This document shows positions 55,118 to 63,999 of a stretch of DNA of 64,000 nucleotides, piece after piece. Below the pieces are notes generated by a model, which saw nothing but the letters and a program-made list of their open reading frames with translations, searched no databases and was not told the origin of the DNA. A program made the position numbers and the translations under genes. The stretch's first letter is position 1; each line of letters begins with the position of its first letter. The stretch lies in contig NZ_JAETWB010000001.1 in the NCBI RefSeq assembly GCF_016773205.1, forward strand, positions 992,001 to 1,056,000, written 5' to 3'. Source of the stretch: Belnapia arida. GTDB taxonomy: Bacteria > Pseudomonadota > Alphaproteobacteria > Acetobacterales > Acetobacteraceae.

Positions 55118-55876
55118 ATGCGCCTCAACCTGGTCGAAGCCGGCGACGGCCCGCCCGTGATCCTGCTGCACGGACTGTTCGGCTCGGCGCAGAATTGGGG
55201 GGCGGTGCAGCGGCATCTGGCGGCACGGCACCGCGTCCTCGCCCTCGACCTCCGCAACCACGGCGCTTCCGGCCGCTCCAGTGCCATGGACTATCCGACC
55301 ATGGCCGCCGATGTCGCCGAGACGATGCGGGCAATGGGGGCCGCGCCCACCGCGGTCATCGGCCATTCCATGGGTGGCAAGGTGGCGATGGCGCTCGCGC
55401 TCGCCGAGCCGGCGTTGGTCGCGCGGCTGGTCGTCGTCGATATCGCGCCCATCGCCTATCCGCCGGCGCTGCGCCCCTATGTGGAGGCAATGCAGGCCAT
55501 TCCGCTTCGCTCCGGGCTGACGCGCCGTGACGCCGACGCGGCGCTGGCCGCTGCAGTTCCCGAGCCCGGCATCCGTGCCTTCCTCGTGCAGAACCTGCGG
55601 ATGCAGGACGACCCGCCGCGTTGGCGCCTCGGCCTCGATGAGCTCGCCGCCGCCATGCCGGTACTCGAGGGATTCCCCGATCTTCCCGGCCGCTACGAGG
55701 GACCGACCCTCGTCATCAACGGCGAACGGTCGAGCTACATCCGGCCCGACTCGCACCCGCGGTTCGGGGCTCTTTTCCCGGCTGCCCGCTTCGCCACCGT
55801 CCCGGGCGTCGGCCACTGGGTCCATGCCGAGAGCCCGTCGAGCTTCCTCGCCCTGATCGGCCCGTTCCTCGACTAG
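55118..55876 (+). CDS. Alpha/beta-fold hydrolase (YbfF-like esterase)
   Basis: A protein of 252 residues. LLHGLFGSAQNWGAVQRHLA is the oxyanion-hole region, and GHSMGGKVAMALAL holds the nucleophile Ser. DLRNHGASGRSSAMDYPTMAADV is typical of the YbfF/ABHD11 branch; GVGHWVHAESPSSFLALIGPFL gives the catalytic His. The preferred substrate is an acyl ester, perhaps acyl-CoA. GGGAGGG-AGAGAGG precedes the ATG. It runs downstream of the EamA transporter and converges with the TRAP permease. Confidence 0.9.
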   Translation: MRLNLVEAGDGPPVILLHGLFGSAQNWGAVQRHLAARHRVLALDLRNHGASGRSSAMDYPTMAADVAETMRAMGAAPTAVIGHSMGGKVAMALALAEPALVARLVVVDIAPIAYPPALRPYVEAMQAIPLRSGLTRRDADAALAAAVPEPGIRAFLVQNLRMQDDPPRWRLGLDELAAAMPVLEGFPDLPGRYEGPTLVINGERSSYIRPDSHPRFGALFPAARFATVPGVGHWVHAESPSSFLALIGPFLD

Positions 55877-55884
55877 AGCTTGCT

Positions 55885-57732
55885 TTAGAGGAACCCGATG
55901 GAGATCCAGGGAATGGCGGCGATCACTGCCGTGCCGAGCAGCAGCGCCAGCATGTAGCCCCAGATCGCCCGCATCCCCTCATCCGGCCCGATGCGGCTGA
56001 TGGCGCAGGCGGCATAGTAGCCGACGCCGAAGGGCGGGGCGAAGAGGCCAATCCCCATCGAGAGGATCACCACCATCGCATAGTGGACCTCATGCACACC
56101 CATGTCGCGCGCGATGGGAAAGAGCAGGGGTCCGAACAGCACTATGGCCGGAATTCCCTCCAGCACGCTGCCCAGCACAACGAAGGCCAGGATCGAGACG
56201 GCGAGGAACCCCGCCTGCCCGCCCGGCAGCGCCGCCATCACCGCGGCAAGCTGCCGCGAGAAGCCCGACTGCGTCAGCGCCCAGGCCATTGCCGTCGCCG
56301 CCCCGATGATGAGCAGGATCGCTCCCGACAGCGCCGCCGTATCCACCAGCATCGGCCTCAGCCGCGACCAATCGAGCTGACGGTAGAACAGCAACCCGAC
56401 AATGAAGGCGTAGGCGATGCCGATGGTCGACACCTCGGTCGCCGTGGCGACGCCTTCGACGACCGCGGCGCGGATCAGGAAGGGCAAGGCCAGCGCCGGC
56501 AACGCGAAGCCGAAGCTCCGCAGGATCTCACGCCCGCCCGGCTTGGCGGCGCCGGCAAGCGACTGCCCCCGATGCCGCCACCACACCACGCCGCAGAGCA
56601 CCACCGCGAGCAGCGCCCCAGGCAGGAGCCCGCCGGTGAAGAGCGCGCCGATCGACACCCCCGTCACCGAGCCGATGGTGATGAGCACTAGCGAGGGCGG
56701 CACCGTCTCGGTCTGCGCCCCCGTTGCCGAGAGCAGTGCGACCAGCTCCCCTGGCTTCGCCCCACGCTCCCGCATCTCGGGAAACAGCACCGGCGCCACC
56801 GCCGCCATGTCGGCCGCCTTCGCGCCGGATATGCCGGAGACGAGGTACATCGCCCCGATCAGCACATAGGACAGCCCGCCCCGCACATGACCGAGCAGGT
56901 TGGCGAGGAAACGGATCATCGCGCGGGCCATGCCCGTCATCTCGATCAAGCTGCCGAGGAAAATGAAAAGTGGCACCGCGAGCAGGATGAGGTGCGACAT
57001 CCCCTCATCCATCCGCCCCACCACCACCATGGTCGGCACCCGCGTCGTCAGCGCCAGATAGCCGAAGGTCGCAAGCCCGAAGCAGAATGCGATCGGCACG
57101 CCGGCGAGCACCGTCGCCGCCACTAGCCCCACGAAGAAGATGACGAGATTGAGGTTGCCGAGCGGCCTGAACACTGGCCCGGCCCACCAGAACCCCGCCG
57201 CGACCAGTGCGACGACGCCCAGCGCCGCCGCCGCCCGCCCCCAGCCCGCAGCCCGCGGCAGGCGCACCAGCGCCACCAGCAACATCAGCAGAACGCCCAC
57301 CGGTAGGGCCGAGGCCCGCCAGCTTCCCGGGATCTCCATCGCCGGCGTGGTGATGAAGCTCTCCTCCACCGCATAGTCGTAGGCCGGATGAAGCAGCAGC
57401 AGCAGGAAAAGGATCGGCGCCGCCACGGCCAGCGCCTCGAGGAAGCCGCGCAGCCCCGCCGGTGCCATGGCGATGAGCGCTGTCATCCGCATATGCTCGG
57501 CGCGGCGGAAGGCGACCACCGCCCCCAGCATCGCCAGCCAGAGGAACAGCACGGAGGCCAGCTCGTCCGACCAGACGAGCGAGCTGTGGAACACGTAGCG
57601 CGCCACGATGCCGGCCAGCAGCAGCACCGTCTCCACCGCGACAAGCGCCGCCGCCGCAAGCTCCAGCGCACCGCCGAGCAGGCTCTCCACCCGCCCCTCA
57701 GGCCGCCGCTCCACCAGGCCGATATCCGCCAT
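55885..57732 (-). CDS. TRAP transporter permease, small and large subunits fused (DctQ-DctM)
   Basis: A protein of 615 residues with about 16 membrane helices. The first 165 or so are DctQ-like (VLLLAGIVARYVFHSSLVWSDELASVLFLWLAMLGAVVAFR); the remainder, from about residue 185, is DctM: VPIAFCFGLATFGYLAL, LLAVPLFIFLGSLIEMTGMARAMI, ISGAKAADMAAVAPVLFPEM and LEGIPAIVLFGPLLFPIA. It imports its substrate with sodium ions, fed by the receptor gene three bases upstream. SGISGAKAADMAAV is typical of DctM. The ligand is unknown; fused QM proteins are a known minority form. Confidence 0.93.
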   Translation of the reverse strand: MADIGLVERRPEGRVESLLGGALELAAAALVAVETVLLLAGIVARYVFHSSLVWSDELASVLFLWLAMLGAVVAFRRAEHMRMTALIAMAPAGLRGFLEALAVAAPILFLLLLLHPAYDYAVEESFITTPAMEIPGSWRASALPVGVLLMLLVALVRLPRAAGWGRAAAALGVVALVAAGFWWAGPVFRPLGNLNLVIFFVGLVAATVLAGVPIAFCFGLATFGYLALTTRVPTMVVVGRMDEGMSHLILLAVPLFIFLGSLIEMTGMARAMIRFLANLLGHVRGGLSYVLIGAMYLVSGISGAKAADMAAVAPVLFPEMRERGAKPGELVALLSATGAQTETVPPSLVLITIGSVTGVSIGALFTGGLLPGALLAVVLCGVVWWRHRGQSLAGAAKPGGREILRSFGFALPALALPFLIRAAVVEGVATATEVSTIGIAYAFIVGLLFYRQLDWSRLRPMLVDTAALSGAILLIIGAATAMAWALTQSGFSRQLAAVMAALPGGQAGFLAVSILAFVVLGSVLEGIPAIVLFGPLLFPIARDMGVHEVHYAMVVILSMGIGLFAPPFGVGYYAACAISRIGPDEGMRAIWGYMLALLLGTAVIAAIPWISIGFL

Positions 57733-57735
57733 GAC

Positions 57736-58743
57736 TCAGGTCAGCTTGCCGAGGTCCTGTTCGAGGATGCCCCAGGCCTCCTCGCCGTAGCGCTGCCCCC
57801 ATTGCGTGTAGAAGCCCGCCTTCCTCAGCGCCTCGCGGAAGGGCATGGGATCGACGGTGTTGAAGGTAAGGCCCTGCTTCGCCAGCTCCGCCTGCAGCCC
57901 GGCATTGAGCGCCTCGACATCGCCGCGCTCGGCCACCGCCGCGGCATTCCAGTGCTTCGCCACCACGGCCTGCGCATCGGCCGGCAGCGCCGCCCAGGCC
58001 CGGCGATTGCCGAGCATCCAGAAGCCGTCCCACATGTGGTTGGTGAGGGCGCAGAATTTCTGCACCTCGTAGAGCTTTGCCGTCGAGATGATGGCAAGCG
58101 GGTTCTCCTGCCCATCCACCACCTTGGTCTGCAGGGCCGAATAGACCTCGGCGAAGTTGATGCTCGTCGGCGCCGAGCCGAAGGCCTGGAAGAGCGAGGT
58201 CCAGAGCGGGCTCACCGGCACGCGGATCTTGAAGTTCCGCAGGTCCTCCGGCCCGGCGATCGGCCTGGAGGAGGAGGTGATCTGGCGGAACCCATTGTCC
58301 CAGATCTTGTCCATCACGATCAGGCCGGCCTTGCCGATCTGGGCCCGCACATGGGCCCCGAGCGCTCCGTCCATCGTCTTCCATACCGTCGCGTAATTGG
58401 GGAAGGCGAAGCCGACGCCGTTGATCGAGGCGGCAGGCACCAGCGTCGAGAGGATCAGCCCCGAGAGGGTGAAGAACTCGATCGCGCCGCTCCGCACCTG
58501 GCTCAGCATGTCGGTATCCGAGCCGAGCTGGTTGTTCGGGAAGATCTGTATCTCGACCCTGCCGCCCGTCTCCTTGGCGATCGCTTCCGCAGCCTCCTTG
58601 GCGCGCTGGTTCATCGGATGGGTCAGCGGCAGGTTGTTGGCGTATTTGTAGCTGAACTCCGCCGCATGGGCGGGCCGAATCCGGAGGGCGGGGGCGGCAA
58701 GCGCGCCCGCGGCGAGCAAGGTGCGGCGATGCAGTCGGACCAT
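57736..58743 (-). CDS. TRAP transporter solute-binding protein (DctP family)
   Basis: A protein of 335 residues with a signal peptide (MVRLHRRTLLAAGALAAPALRIRPAHAAE). Signature stretches are PNNQLGSDTDMLSQVRSGAIEFFTLSG, IRVPVSPLWTSLFQAFGSAPT (the Arg that grips the carboxylate) and EVYSALQTKVVDGQENPLAII. It should bind an organic acid. It directly precedes the fused DctQM permease gene, from which it is three bases away, so the pair is a complete TRAP system. Confidence 0.94.
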   Translation of the reverse strand: MVRLHRRTLLAAGALAAPALRIRPAHAAEFSYKYANNLPLTHPMNQRAKEAAEAIAKETGGRVEIQIFPNNQLGSDTDMLSQVRSGAIEFFTLSGLILSTLVPAASINGVGFAFPNYATVWKTMDGALGAHVRAQIGKAGLIVMDKIWDNGFRQITSSSRPIAGPEDLRNFKIRVPVSPLWTSLFQAFGSAPTSINFAEVYSALQTKVVDGQENPLAIISTAKLYEVQKFCALTNHMWDGFWMLGNRRAWAALPADAQAVVAKHWNAAAVAERGDVEALNAGLQAELAKQGLTFNTVDPMPFREALRKAGFYTQWGQRYGEEAWGILEQDLGKLT

Positions 58744-58855
58744 CTGTTTCCTCCGTTCCGGTCTTGGCCGGACTGTCCCGTTGCCCGCTCATAGGCCATG
58801 TCGCCCGGGCCGGGGAGGCGGTATTTTCACCGGCAACGAAGGAGGGACCGCCCGC

Positions 58856-60457
58856 ATGACCTCGATGACCGGCCTGCCCGTCTCACAGCGGGTGATGAAC
58901 CTCGCCGGCTTCCTCGCCCAGACGGCCCGCCGCCTGCCTGACCATCTGGCGCTCGCCTGGGGCGAGCGGCGCTGGACCTGGCGGGAATTCGAGCGGCGTA
59001 GCACGGCGCTCGCCGCCTCGCTTGCAGCGCGGGGAATCGGCAAGGGCGACCGCGTGCTGGTCCATGCGCGGAACGGCAACGAAATCCTGGAGGCGATGTT
59101 CGCCACCTTCCGCCTCGGCGCCGTGTTGGTGCCGACCAATGTGCGGCTGGTGTCGGAGGAGGTCGCCTATCTCGCCGAGGCCTCTGGCGCGACCGCCTTC
59201 CTCTGCCATTCCGTTTTCCCCGAGCACGCCGCCGCCGTCGCCGCCGCCCTGCCTGGCCTCCGCCTGCTGGCAAGCATCGGCGAGGCCGGGTTCGGCACGG
59301 CGACGCTGGAAGCGCTGATCGAGGCGGGAGCGGGCCGGGCCTGTCCCATCGCCGATGCTGAGTACGACGACCCTTGTTGGTTCTTCTTCACCTCCGGCAC
59401 CACCGGCCGTCCCAAGGCCGCGGTGCTGACGCATGGCCAGATGGCCTTCGTCATCACCAACCATCTCTGCGACCTGATGCCAGGCACGACCGAGCAGGAC
59501 GCCTCGTTGGTGGTGGCACCGCTCTCCCACGGCGCCGGCATCCATTTCCTGACGCAGGTGGCGCGCGGCGCCGCCAGCATCCTCCTGCCTGGTGAACGCT
59601 TCGACGCCGCTGAGGCCTGGCGCCTGGTCGAAGCCCATCGCATCAGCAACATGTTCACGGTGCCGACCATCCTGAAGATGCTGGTCGAGCATCCCGCGGT
59701 CGATGCGCACGACCATGCCTCGCTCCGCTACGTCATCTATGCCGGCGCGCCGATGTACCGCGAGGACCAGAAATTCGCCCTGCGGAAGCTGGGCAAGGTG
59801 ATCGTCCAGTATTTCGGCCTCGGCGAGGTGACGGGCAACATCACCGTCCTGCCACCCGCTTTGCACGGGGAGGAGGACGGCCCGGCCGCCCGCATCGGCA
59901 GCTGCGGCTTTGCGCGCACGGGAATCGAGATCCAGATCCAGGACGAGGAGGGCAGGGAGGTCGCGCCCGGCACCCAGGGCGAGATCGGCGTCGCCGGCCC
60001 CGCCGTCTTCGCCGGCTACTACAACAACCCCGAGGCCAACGCGAAATCCTTCCGCCACGGCTGGTTCCGCACCGGCGACCTCGGCCATATGGATGAGCAA
60101 GGCTTCCTCTACATCACCGGCCGCGCTTCGGACATGTACATCTCCGGCGGATCGAACGTGTATCCGCGCGAGGTGGAGGAGCTGATCCTGCAGTATCCCG
60201 GCATTGCCGAGGTCGCGGTGGTCGGCGTGCCGGACCGCCATTGGGGCGAGGTCGGCGTCGCCGTTATCGTTCCTCGGCCGGGCGAGTCGGTGGCGGAGGA
60301 GGCGCTGCTCGGCTGGCTCGATGGCCGCATGGCGCGCTACAAGATGCCGCGGCGCGTCTTCGCCTGGGATGCGCTGCCCCGCTCGGGCTACGGCAAGATC
60401 ACCAAGAAGATGGTGCGGGAGGAGATGGAAGCCCGCGGCCTGCTGCCCCTCGCATGA
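58856..60457 (+). CDS. Acyl-CoA ligase (ANL superfamily)
   Basis: A protein of 533 residues. The AMP-binding P-loop FFFTSGTTGRPKAAVLTH is near residue 177; QYFGLGEVTGNI holds the adenine-binding region, GWFRTGDLGHMDEQGFLYITGRASDMYISGGSNVYPREVEE the hinge and LPRSGYGKITKKMVREE the catalytic Lys. It activates a carboxylic acid as acyl-AMP and transfers it to CoA. The substrate class is not clear. GGAGGG precedes the ATG by nine bases. Its stop overlaps the next start (ATGA), so the DUF296 protein is translationally coupled. Confidence 0.92.
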   Translation: MTSMTGLPVSQRVMNLAGFLAQTARRLPDHLALAWGERRWTWREFERRSTALAASLAARGIGKGDRVLVHARNGNEILEAMFATFRLGAVLVPTNVRLVSEEVAYLAEASGATAFLCHSVFPEHAAAVAAALPGLRLLASIGEAGFGTATLEALIEAGAGRACPIADAEYDDPCWFFFTSGTTGRPKAAVLTHGQMAFVITNHLCDLMPGTTEQDASLVVAPLSHGAGIHFLTQVARGAASILLPGERFDAAEAWRLVEAHRISNMFTVPTILKMLVEHPAVDAHDHASLRYVIYAGAPMYREDQKFALRKLGKVIVQYFGLGEVTGNITVLPPALHGEEDGPAARIGSCGFARTGIEIQIQDEEGREVAPGTQGEIGVAGPAVFAGYYNNPEANAKSFRHGWFRTGDLGHMDEQGFLYITGRASDMYISGGSNVYPREVEELILQYPGIAEVAVVGVPDRHWGEVGVAVIVPRPGESVAEEALLGWLDGRMARYKMPRRVFAWDALPRSGYGKITKKMVREEMEARGLLPLA

Positions 60458-61281
60458 GCCCGCGCCGCCTTGCCCATCCCGGCCCGGCCCTCATGCCGCG
60501 AATCGAGAGCGTGGCCGGGCACGCACAGCCGTTCGCCGTCACCCTTGCCCCCGGCCTCTCCTTGCTGGACGCCGTCACCCGCGCCGTCCACGCCGCCGGC
60601 TTCGACAGTGCGACGCTCGAGCTGGAGGGCGGCGGCTTCGCGCCCTTCTCCTATGTCCTGCCGGCCCCGGCGCCGGATGACACCCACGCCGCCTATTACA
60701 GCGCGACCCACACCCCGCCGGCAGGCGCCCGCCTCGAGCGTGGCTGCATCACCTTCGGTCGCCGCGCCGGCCAGCCTTGGCTGCACTGCCATGCGGTCTG
60801 GCAGGAAGCGGCCGGGCGGCGCGGTGGCCATGTTCTGCCGGAGGAGACCAGGCTCGTCGCTCCGGTTCTTGCCCGGGCCTGGGGCCTGACCGGCATCGCC
60901 TTGGTCTCCGAGTTGGATGCGGAGACGAATTTCACCATCTTCCGCCCCGTGCCCGCCGCGGGCTCGCCACCGCCCGGGGCGCGGCCCGCGGTCGCCCTCC
61001 GCATCCGCCCGAACGAGGATGCTGCGAACGCCCTCGCCGCCGCCATCGGCCGCCATGGCCTCCACCGTCCGGCCTTGCGCGGCAGCCTCGGCAGCCTCAT
61101 CGGCGCCCGCTTCGAGGGCGGCGGCGCGGTCGAGGACTATGCGACCGAGATGCTCTTCACCGGCGATGGCCTCGGCATCGCCCTGGCCGACATGCAGGGA
61201 CGGGTGCATGAGGGCGTGTTGCGCCCGGGCGAGAACCCGGTCTGCATCACCATCGAGGCGTTGCTGGTGGAGGAGGTCTGA
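60454..61281 (+). CDS. Tandem PPC (DUF296) domain protein
   Basis: A protein of about 275 residues. Two copies of the PPC/DUF296 fold can be traced. The first, about 20-170: FAVTLAPGLSLLDAVTRAVHAAGFDSATLELEGGGFAPFSYVLP, with HCHAVW and GHVLPEE (the family's His-rich conserved region). The second, about 175-275: VALRIRPNEDAANALAAAIGRHGLHRPALRGSLGSLIGARFE. Single-domain bacterial members form trimers and have no settled function; plant ones carry AT-hooks, absent here. The start is chosen from the ATGA overlap with the ligase gene; an ATG at 60493 is possible. Confidence 0.75.
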   Translation: MSPRRLAHPGPALMPRIESVAGHAQPFAVTLAPGLSLLDAVTRAVHAAGFDSATLELEGGGFAPFSYVLPAPAPDDTHAAYYSATHTPPAGARLERGCITFGRRAGQPWLHCHAVWQEAAGRRGGHVLPEETRLVAPVLARAWGLTGIALVSELDAETNFTIFRPVPAAGSPPPGARPAVALRIRPNEDAANALAAAIGRHGLHRPALRGSLGSLIGARFEGGGAVEDYATEMLFTGDGLGIALADMQGRVHEGVLRPGENPVCITIEALLVEEV

Positions 61282-61402
61282 GCCCCGGCCGGATCGATCC
61301 AGTGCCAGCGGCGCGCTCTTCGATAGGTCCCCATGGCGGACGGCCATTCCTGGCCGCCGGGCAAGGATTGCGCCGGGGCACAGCTTCGGCGGAGGATGCC
61401 GC

Positions 61403-61816
61403 ATGACCGCCCCACGCCCGCCGACCTTCGCCCAGCAGATCACCTTCCTCTACGCCGAGGATCCTGCCGCCAGCCGGGATTTCTACGGGCGGGTGCTCGG
61501 CCTCGAACTGGTGCAGGACCAGGGCTTCGCCGCCATCTATGCAACGGCGAGCCGACGTGCCTTCCTCGGCGTGGTGCAGGCGCGCGGGCCGCGCGAGGGG
61601 CGGGAGCCGCGAGCGGAAGGCGGCGTGGTGCTGACGCTCGTCACCCCGGTAGTGGAAGCCTGGCATGTGCATCTGCTGGGTGAGGGGGTGGCCATCGAGG
61701 CGCCGCCCGCGGCCCATGCGGCAATCGGCATCACCCATTTCTTCTTCCGCGACCCGGCGGGCTACCTGCTCGAGATCCAGCGTTTCGACCGCGCGGATTG
61801 GCCGGAGCCAGACTGA
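61403..61816 (+). CDS. VOC-family (glyoxalase/bleomycin resistance fold) protein
   Basis: A protein of 137 residues. FLYAEDPAASRDFYGRVLGLELVQDQGFAAIYA is the first beta-alpha-beta-beta-beta unit, and ITHFFFRDPAGYLLEIQRFD the second, with the E of LLEIQ in a metal position. The N-terminal His common in metal-dependent members is not obvious, so the metal site may be incomplete. The function cannot be told. An upstream GGAGGATG box lies ten bases before the ATG. Confidence 0.83.
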   Translation: MTAPRPPTFAQQITFLYAEDPAASRDFYGRVLGLELVQDQGFAAIYATASRRAFLGVVQARGPREGREPRAEGGVVLTLVTPVVEAWHVHLLGEGVAIEAPPAAHAAIGITHFFFRDPAGYLLEIQRFDRADWPEPD

Positions 61817-61940
61817 CATCCGCGTGTCGGTTCCCCGCCGTCTGCGCAACCATTTCAACGCGAAGGCGTTCCGGTTCGTGCGGGACGGCAGCGCCCTGGC
61901 GCCACCTCCCGAGGCGAACGGCAAAGGGATGGAGGAACAC
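61817..61940. other. Intergenic region before the glycine-zipper lipoprotein
   Basis: 124 bases that should carry the lipoprotein promoter. GGAGG lies just before the ATG at 61941. CATTTCAACG and GAAGGCGTTCC are the least GC-rich parts, but I see no firm -35/-10 pair. Confidence 0.3.
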
Positions 61941-62462
61941 ATGAGCTGGAAAGTCATCGGCGCAGCCGGCCTGGCGCTGGCGCTGGCGGCCTGCGGAACC
62001 AATAGCTCCGACCGCACGACCGGTGGCGCGGCCGCAGGTGCGGCGACGGGCGCCGGCATCGGCGCGCTCGGTGGCCCGGTAGGTGCGCTGGCCGGGGCGG
62101 CGATCGGAGCCGGCGCGGGTGCCGTGACCGGCGCGACGACCAGCCCGCGCGACGTCAATCTCGGCACGCCGCCCTGGAGCAACCCCGAAGTGCGTACGCC
62201 GCTCGACGATAACAAGTCGACCCGGCGCAGCAGCCGCCGCTCGCAGAGCGCGGCACGCCGGCCGACCAGTGAGGCAGACCGCGCTTACATGGGCGGCGGC
62301 ATGGTCGGCACGCCCACCAATACCGGCGCGACCACGGGCAGGACCATGGACACGACGACCGGCACCACCGGCAGCGGCATGGGCGCGCGCGGCGATGCGG
62401 TGCCGCCCGCCGGTACGGCGCCGGCCGGCAACAGCATGAACAGCACGACGCCAGTGCGCTGA
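61941..62462 (+). CDS. Glycine-zipper lipoprotein
   Basis: A protein of 173 residues. A lipoprotein signal ends LALALAACG, with Cys17 lipidated. A glycine-zipper helix follows (GGAAAGAATGAGIGALGGPVGALAGAAIGAGAGAVTGA, shown by eye; G-x3-G repeats), like those of outer-membrane Slp/YmgG types. The rest is low-complexity Ser/Arg, then Gly/Thr/Met-rich (TNTGATTGRTMDTTTGTTGSGMG), and likely disordered. The role is probably structural in the envelope. It converges with the TRAP permease. Confidence 0.82.
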   Translation: MSWKVIGAAGLALALAACGTNSSDRTTGGAAAGAATGAGIGALGGPVGALAGAAIGAGAGAVTGATTSPRDVNLGTPPWSNPEVRTPLDDNKSTRRSSRRSQSAARRPTSEADRAYMGGGMVGTPTNTGATTGRTMDTTTGTTGSGMGARGDAVPPAGTAPAGNSMNSTTPVR

Positions 62463-62469
62463 GGCTGGC

Positions 62470-62501
62470 CGCGGTAGCGGAGCTCCGGCCCCGCTACCGC
62501 G
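62470..62501. terminator. Perfect 11-base-pair stem, bidirectional terminator candidate
   Basis: CGCGGTAGCGG (62470-62480) pairs exactly with CCGCTACCGCG (62491-62501) around a ten-base loop. It lies between two converging genes and the right arm overlaps the last codons and stop of the TRAP permease (62494). No T-run is present. Confidence 0.6.
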
Positions 62502-63915
62502 ACAGCAGCAGGTCCGGCAGTCCGGTGACCAGCGTCACCGGGAAGAGGGTACAGAGCACCACGGTCAGCACCAGCATGAGGAAGAAGGGCAGGCTGGCCA
62601 TCGCCACCTCGGTCTGCTCCTTCCCCGTCATCGTCTGCATGACGAAGAGGTTGAAGCCGACAGGCGGCGTAATCTCGGCGATCTCCACCAGCAGCACGAT
62701 GAAGATGCCGAACCACACGAGGTCGAACCCCGCCTGCTGCACCAGCGGGATGACGATGGAGGTGGTCAGCACGATCATCGACACGCCGTCGAGTGCCGTG
62801 CCGAGCAGGACATAGACGACGGTGAGGATGGCGATCAGCCCATAGGGGCCGAGGTTGAGGTGCACGACCCCCTCCGCGAGCGCCGCCGGGATGCCGGTGA
62901 GCGCCATCGCCTTGGTGAGGAAGGCCGCGCCCGCCAGGATGAACATGATCATGCATGACAGGCGCGTCGCGCCCTTCACGCTGTCGAGGAAGGCCTGCCA
63001 GGTCAGCACGCTCTCGCCCGCGGCGAGGCCGAGGAGCGCGAAAAAGGCGATCGGCCAGACCTCGGAGAAACCGATGACGCCGAAGGCCCAGGCCAGCAGG
63101 TCGGCGGCGAGCAGCACGGCGCCGGTGCGCCAGCCGGCCGCCATCAGCAGGGCGCCGAGCACGCCGAAGGCCGCCGCCTCAGTCGCCGTCGCCCAGCCGA
63201 CGAACATGGTGCCGATGACGACGACGATCAGCACGGCACAGGGAATCAACTTGGCGCTCGCCCGGAGCTTCCCGGCGAGGCTCATCCGTGGCTCCGCCCT
63301 GGGCTGCTTCGACGGATTCAGCATCGCCCAGATGGCGATATAGGCGCTGAAGAGCAGCATCACGAGCAGGCCCGGGATGCAGCCGGCGATGAAGACGCGG
63401 ATGATCGAGACCTCGGCCGCCACCGCATAGACGACCATGATGATCGAGGGCGGGATCAGGATGCCGAGGGTGCCGGAGGTGGCGAGGCTGCCAACGGCCA
63501 CGTTCTCGTCGTAGCCGCGCCGCTTCAGCTCCGGCAGCGCGATCTTCGAGACCGTCGCGCAGGTCGCGGCGCTGGAGCCGGAGACGCTGCCGAAGATGCC
63601 GCAGGCGAGGATGTTCACGTGGAGCAGGCCGCCCGGGATGCGCCGCACCCAGGGGGCGAGGCCGTTGAACAGCTCCTCCGACAGCTTGGTGCGGAAAAGG
63701 ATCTCGCCCATCCAGACGAACATCGGCAGCGCCGCGAGCGTCCAAGAGCCGGTCGCCTCCCAGAAGGAGGAGGCAAGGAACAGCCCCGGGCTCGGATGCA
63801 CGAAGACCATGGCGATATAGCCGACAGCGGCCAGCGACATGGCGATCCAGAGCCCGGCGCCGAGCAGGATGCACAGCAGCACCAGCAGCAGCAGGGCGAA
63901 GGTCAGCAGATCCAT
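62494..63915 (-). CDS. TRAP transporter large permease (DctM)
   Basis: A protein of 473 residues with 12 or more membrane helices, the normal DctM length being about 430. Marks: FWEATGSWTLAALPMFVWMGEILFRT, PGGLLHVNILACGIFGSVSGSSAATCATVSKIALPEL and SGTLGILIPPSIIMVVYAV, then TPPVGFNLFVMQ near the end, the QM-transporter glutamate/proline region. It belongs to a second TRAP system distinct from the fused one; the small subunit should be the partial gene to its right. Confidence 0.94.
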   Translation of the reverse strand: MDLLTFALLLLVLLCILLGAGLWIAMSLAAVGYIAMVFVHPSPGLFLASSFWEATGSWTLAALPMFVWMGEILFRTKLSEELFNGLAPWVRRIPGGLLHVNILACGIFGSVSGSSAATCATVSKIALPELKRRGYDENVAVGSLATSGTLGILIPPSIIMVVYAVAAEVSIIRVFIAGCIPGLLVMLLFSAYIAIWAMLNPSKQPRAEPRMSLAGKLRASAKLIPCAVLIVVVIGTMFVGWATATEAAAFGVLGALLMAAGWRTGAVLLAADLLAWAFGVIGFSEVWPIAFFALLGLAAGESVLTWQAFLDSVKGATRLSCMIMFILAGAAFLTKAMALTGIPAALAEGVVHLNLGPYGLIAILTVVYVLLGTALDGVSMIVLTTSIVIPLVQQAGFDLVWFGIFIVLLVEIAEITPPVGFNLFVMQTMTGKEQTEVAMASLPFFLMLVLTVVLCTLFPVTLVTGLPDLLLSR

Positions 63916-63918
63916 CGG

Positions 63919-63999
63919 TCAGACCTCCGCCGAGAAGTCGCCGGCCGCGGCGCGTTCCTCGGCCGCGACGACATAGCCCGGCCTGGCGCCGCCGAGGAC
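63919..63999 (-). CDS. C-terminal end of a gene upstream of dctM, perhaps TRAP small permease (DctQ)
   Basis: The frame is open from the right edge to a TGA at 63919-63921, reading VLGGARPGYVVAAEERAAAGDFSAEV. It is only 26 residues. A DctQ subunit gene is expected upstream of a stand-alone dctM, and the tail is compatible, but nothing in it is diagnostic. The gene is separated from dctM by three bases. Confidence 0.4.
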   Translation of the reverse strand, partial: VLGGARPGYVVAAEERAAAGDFSAEV

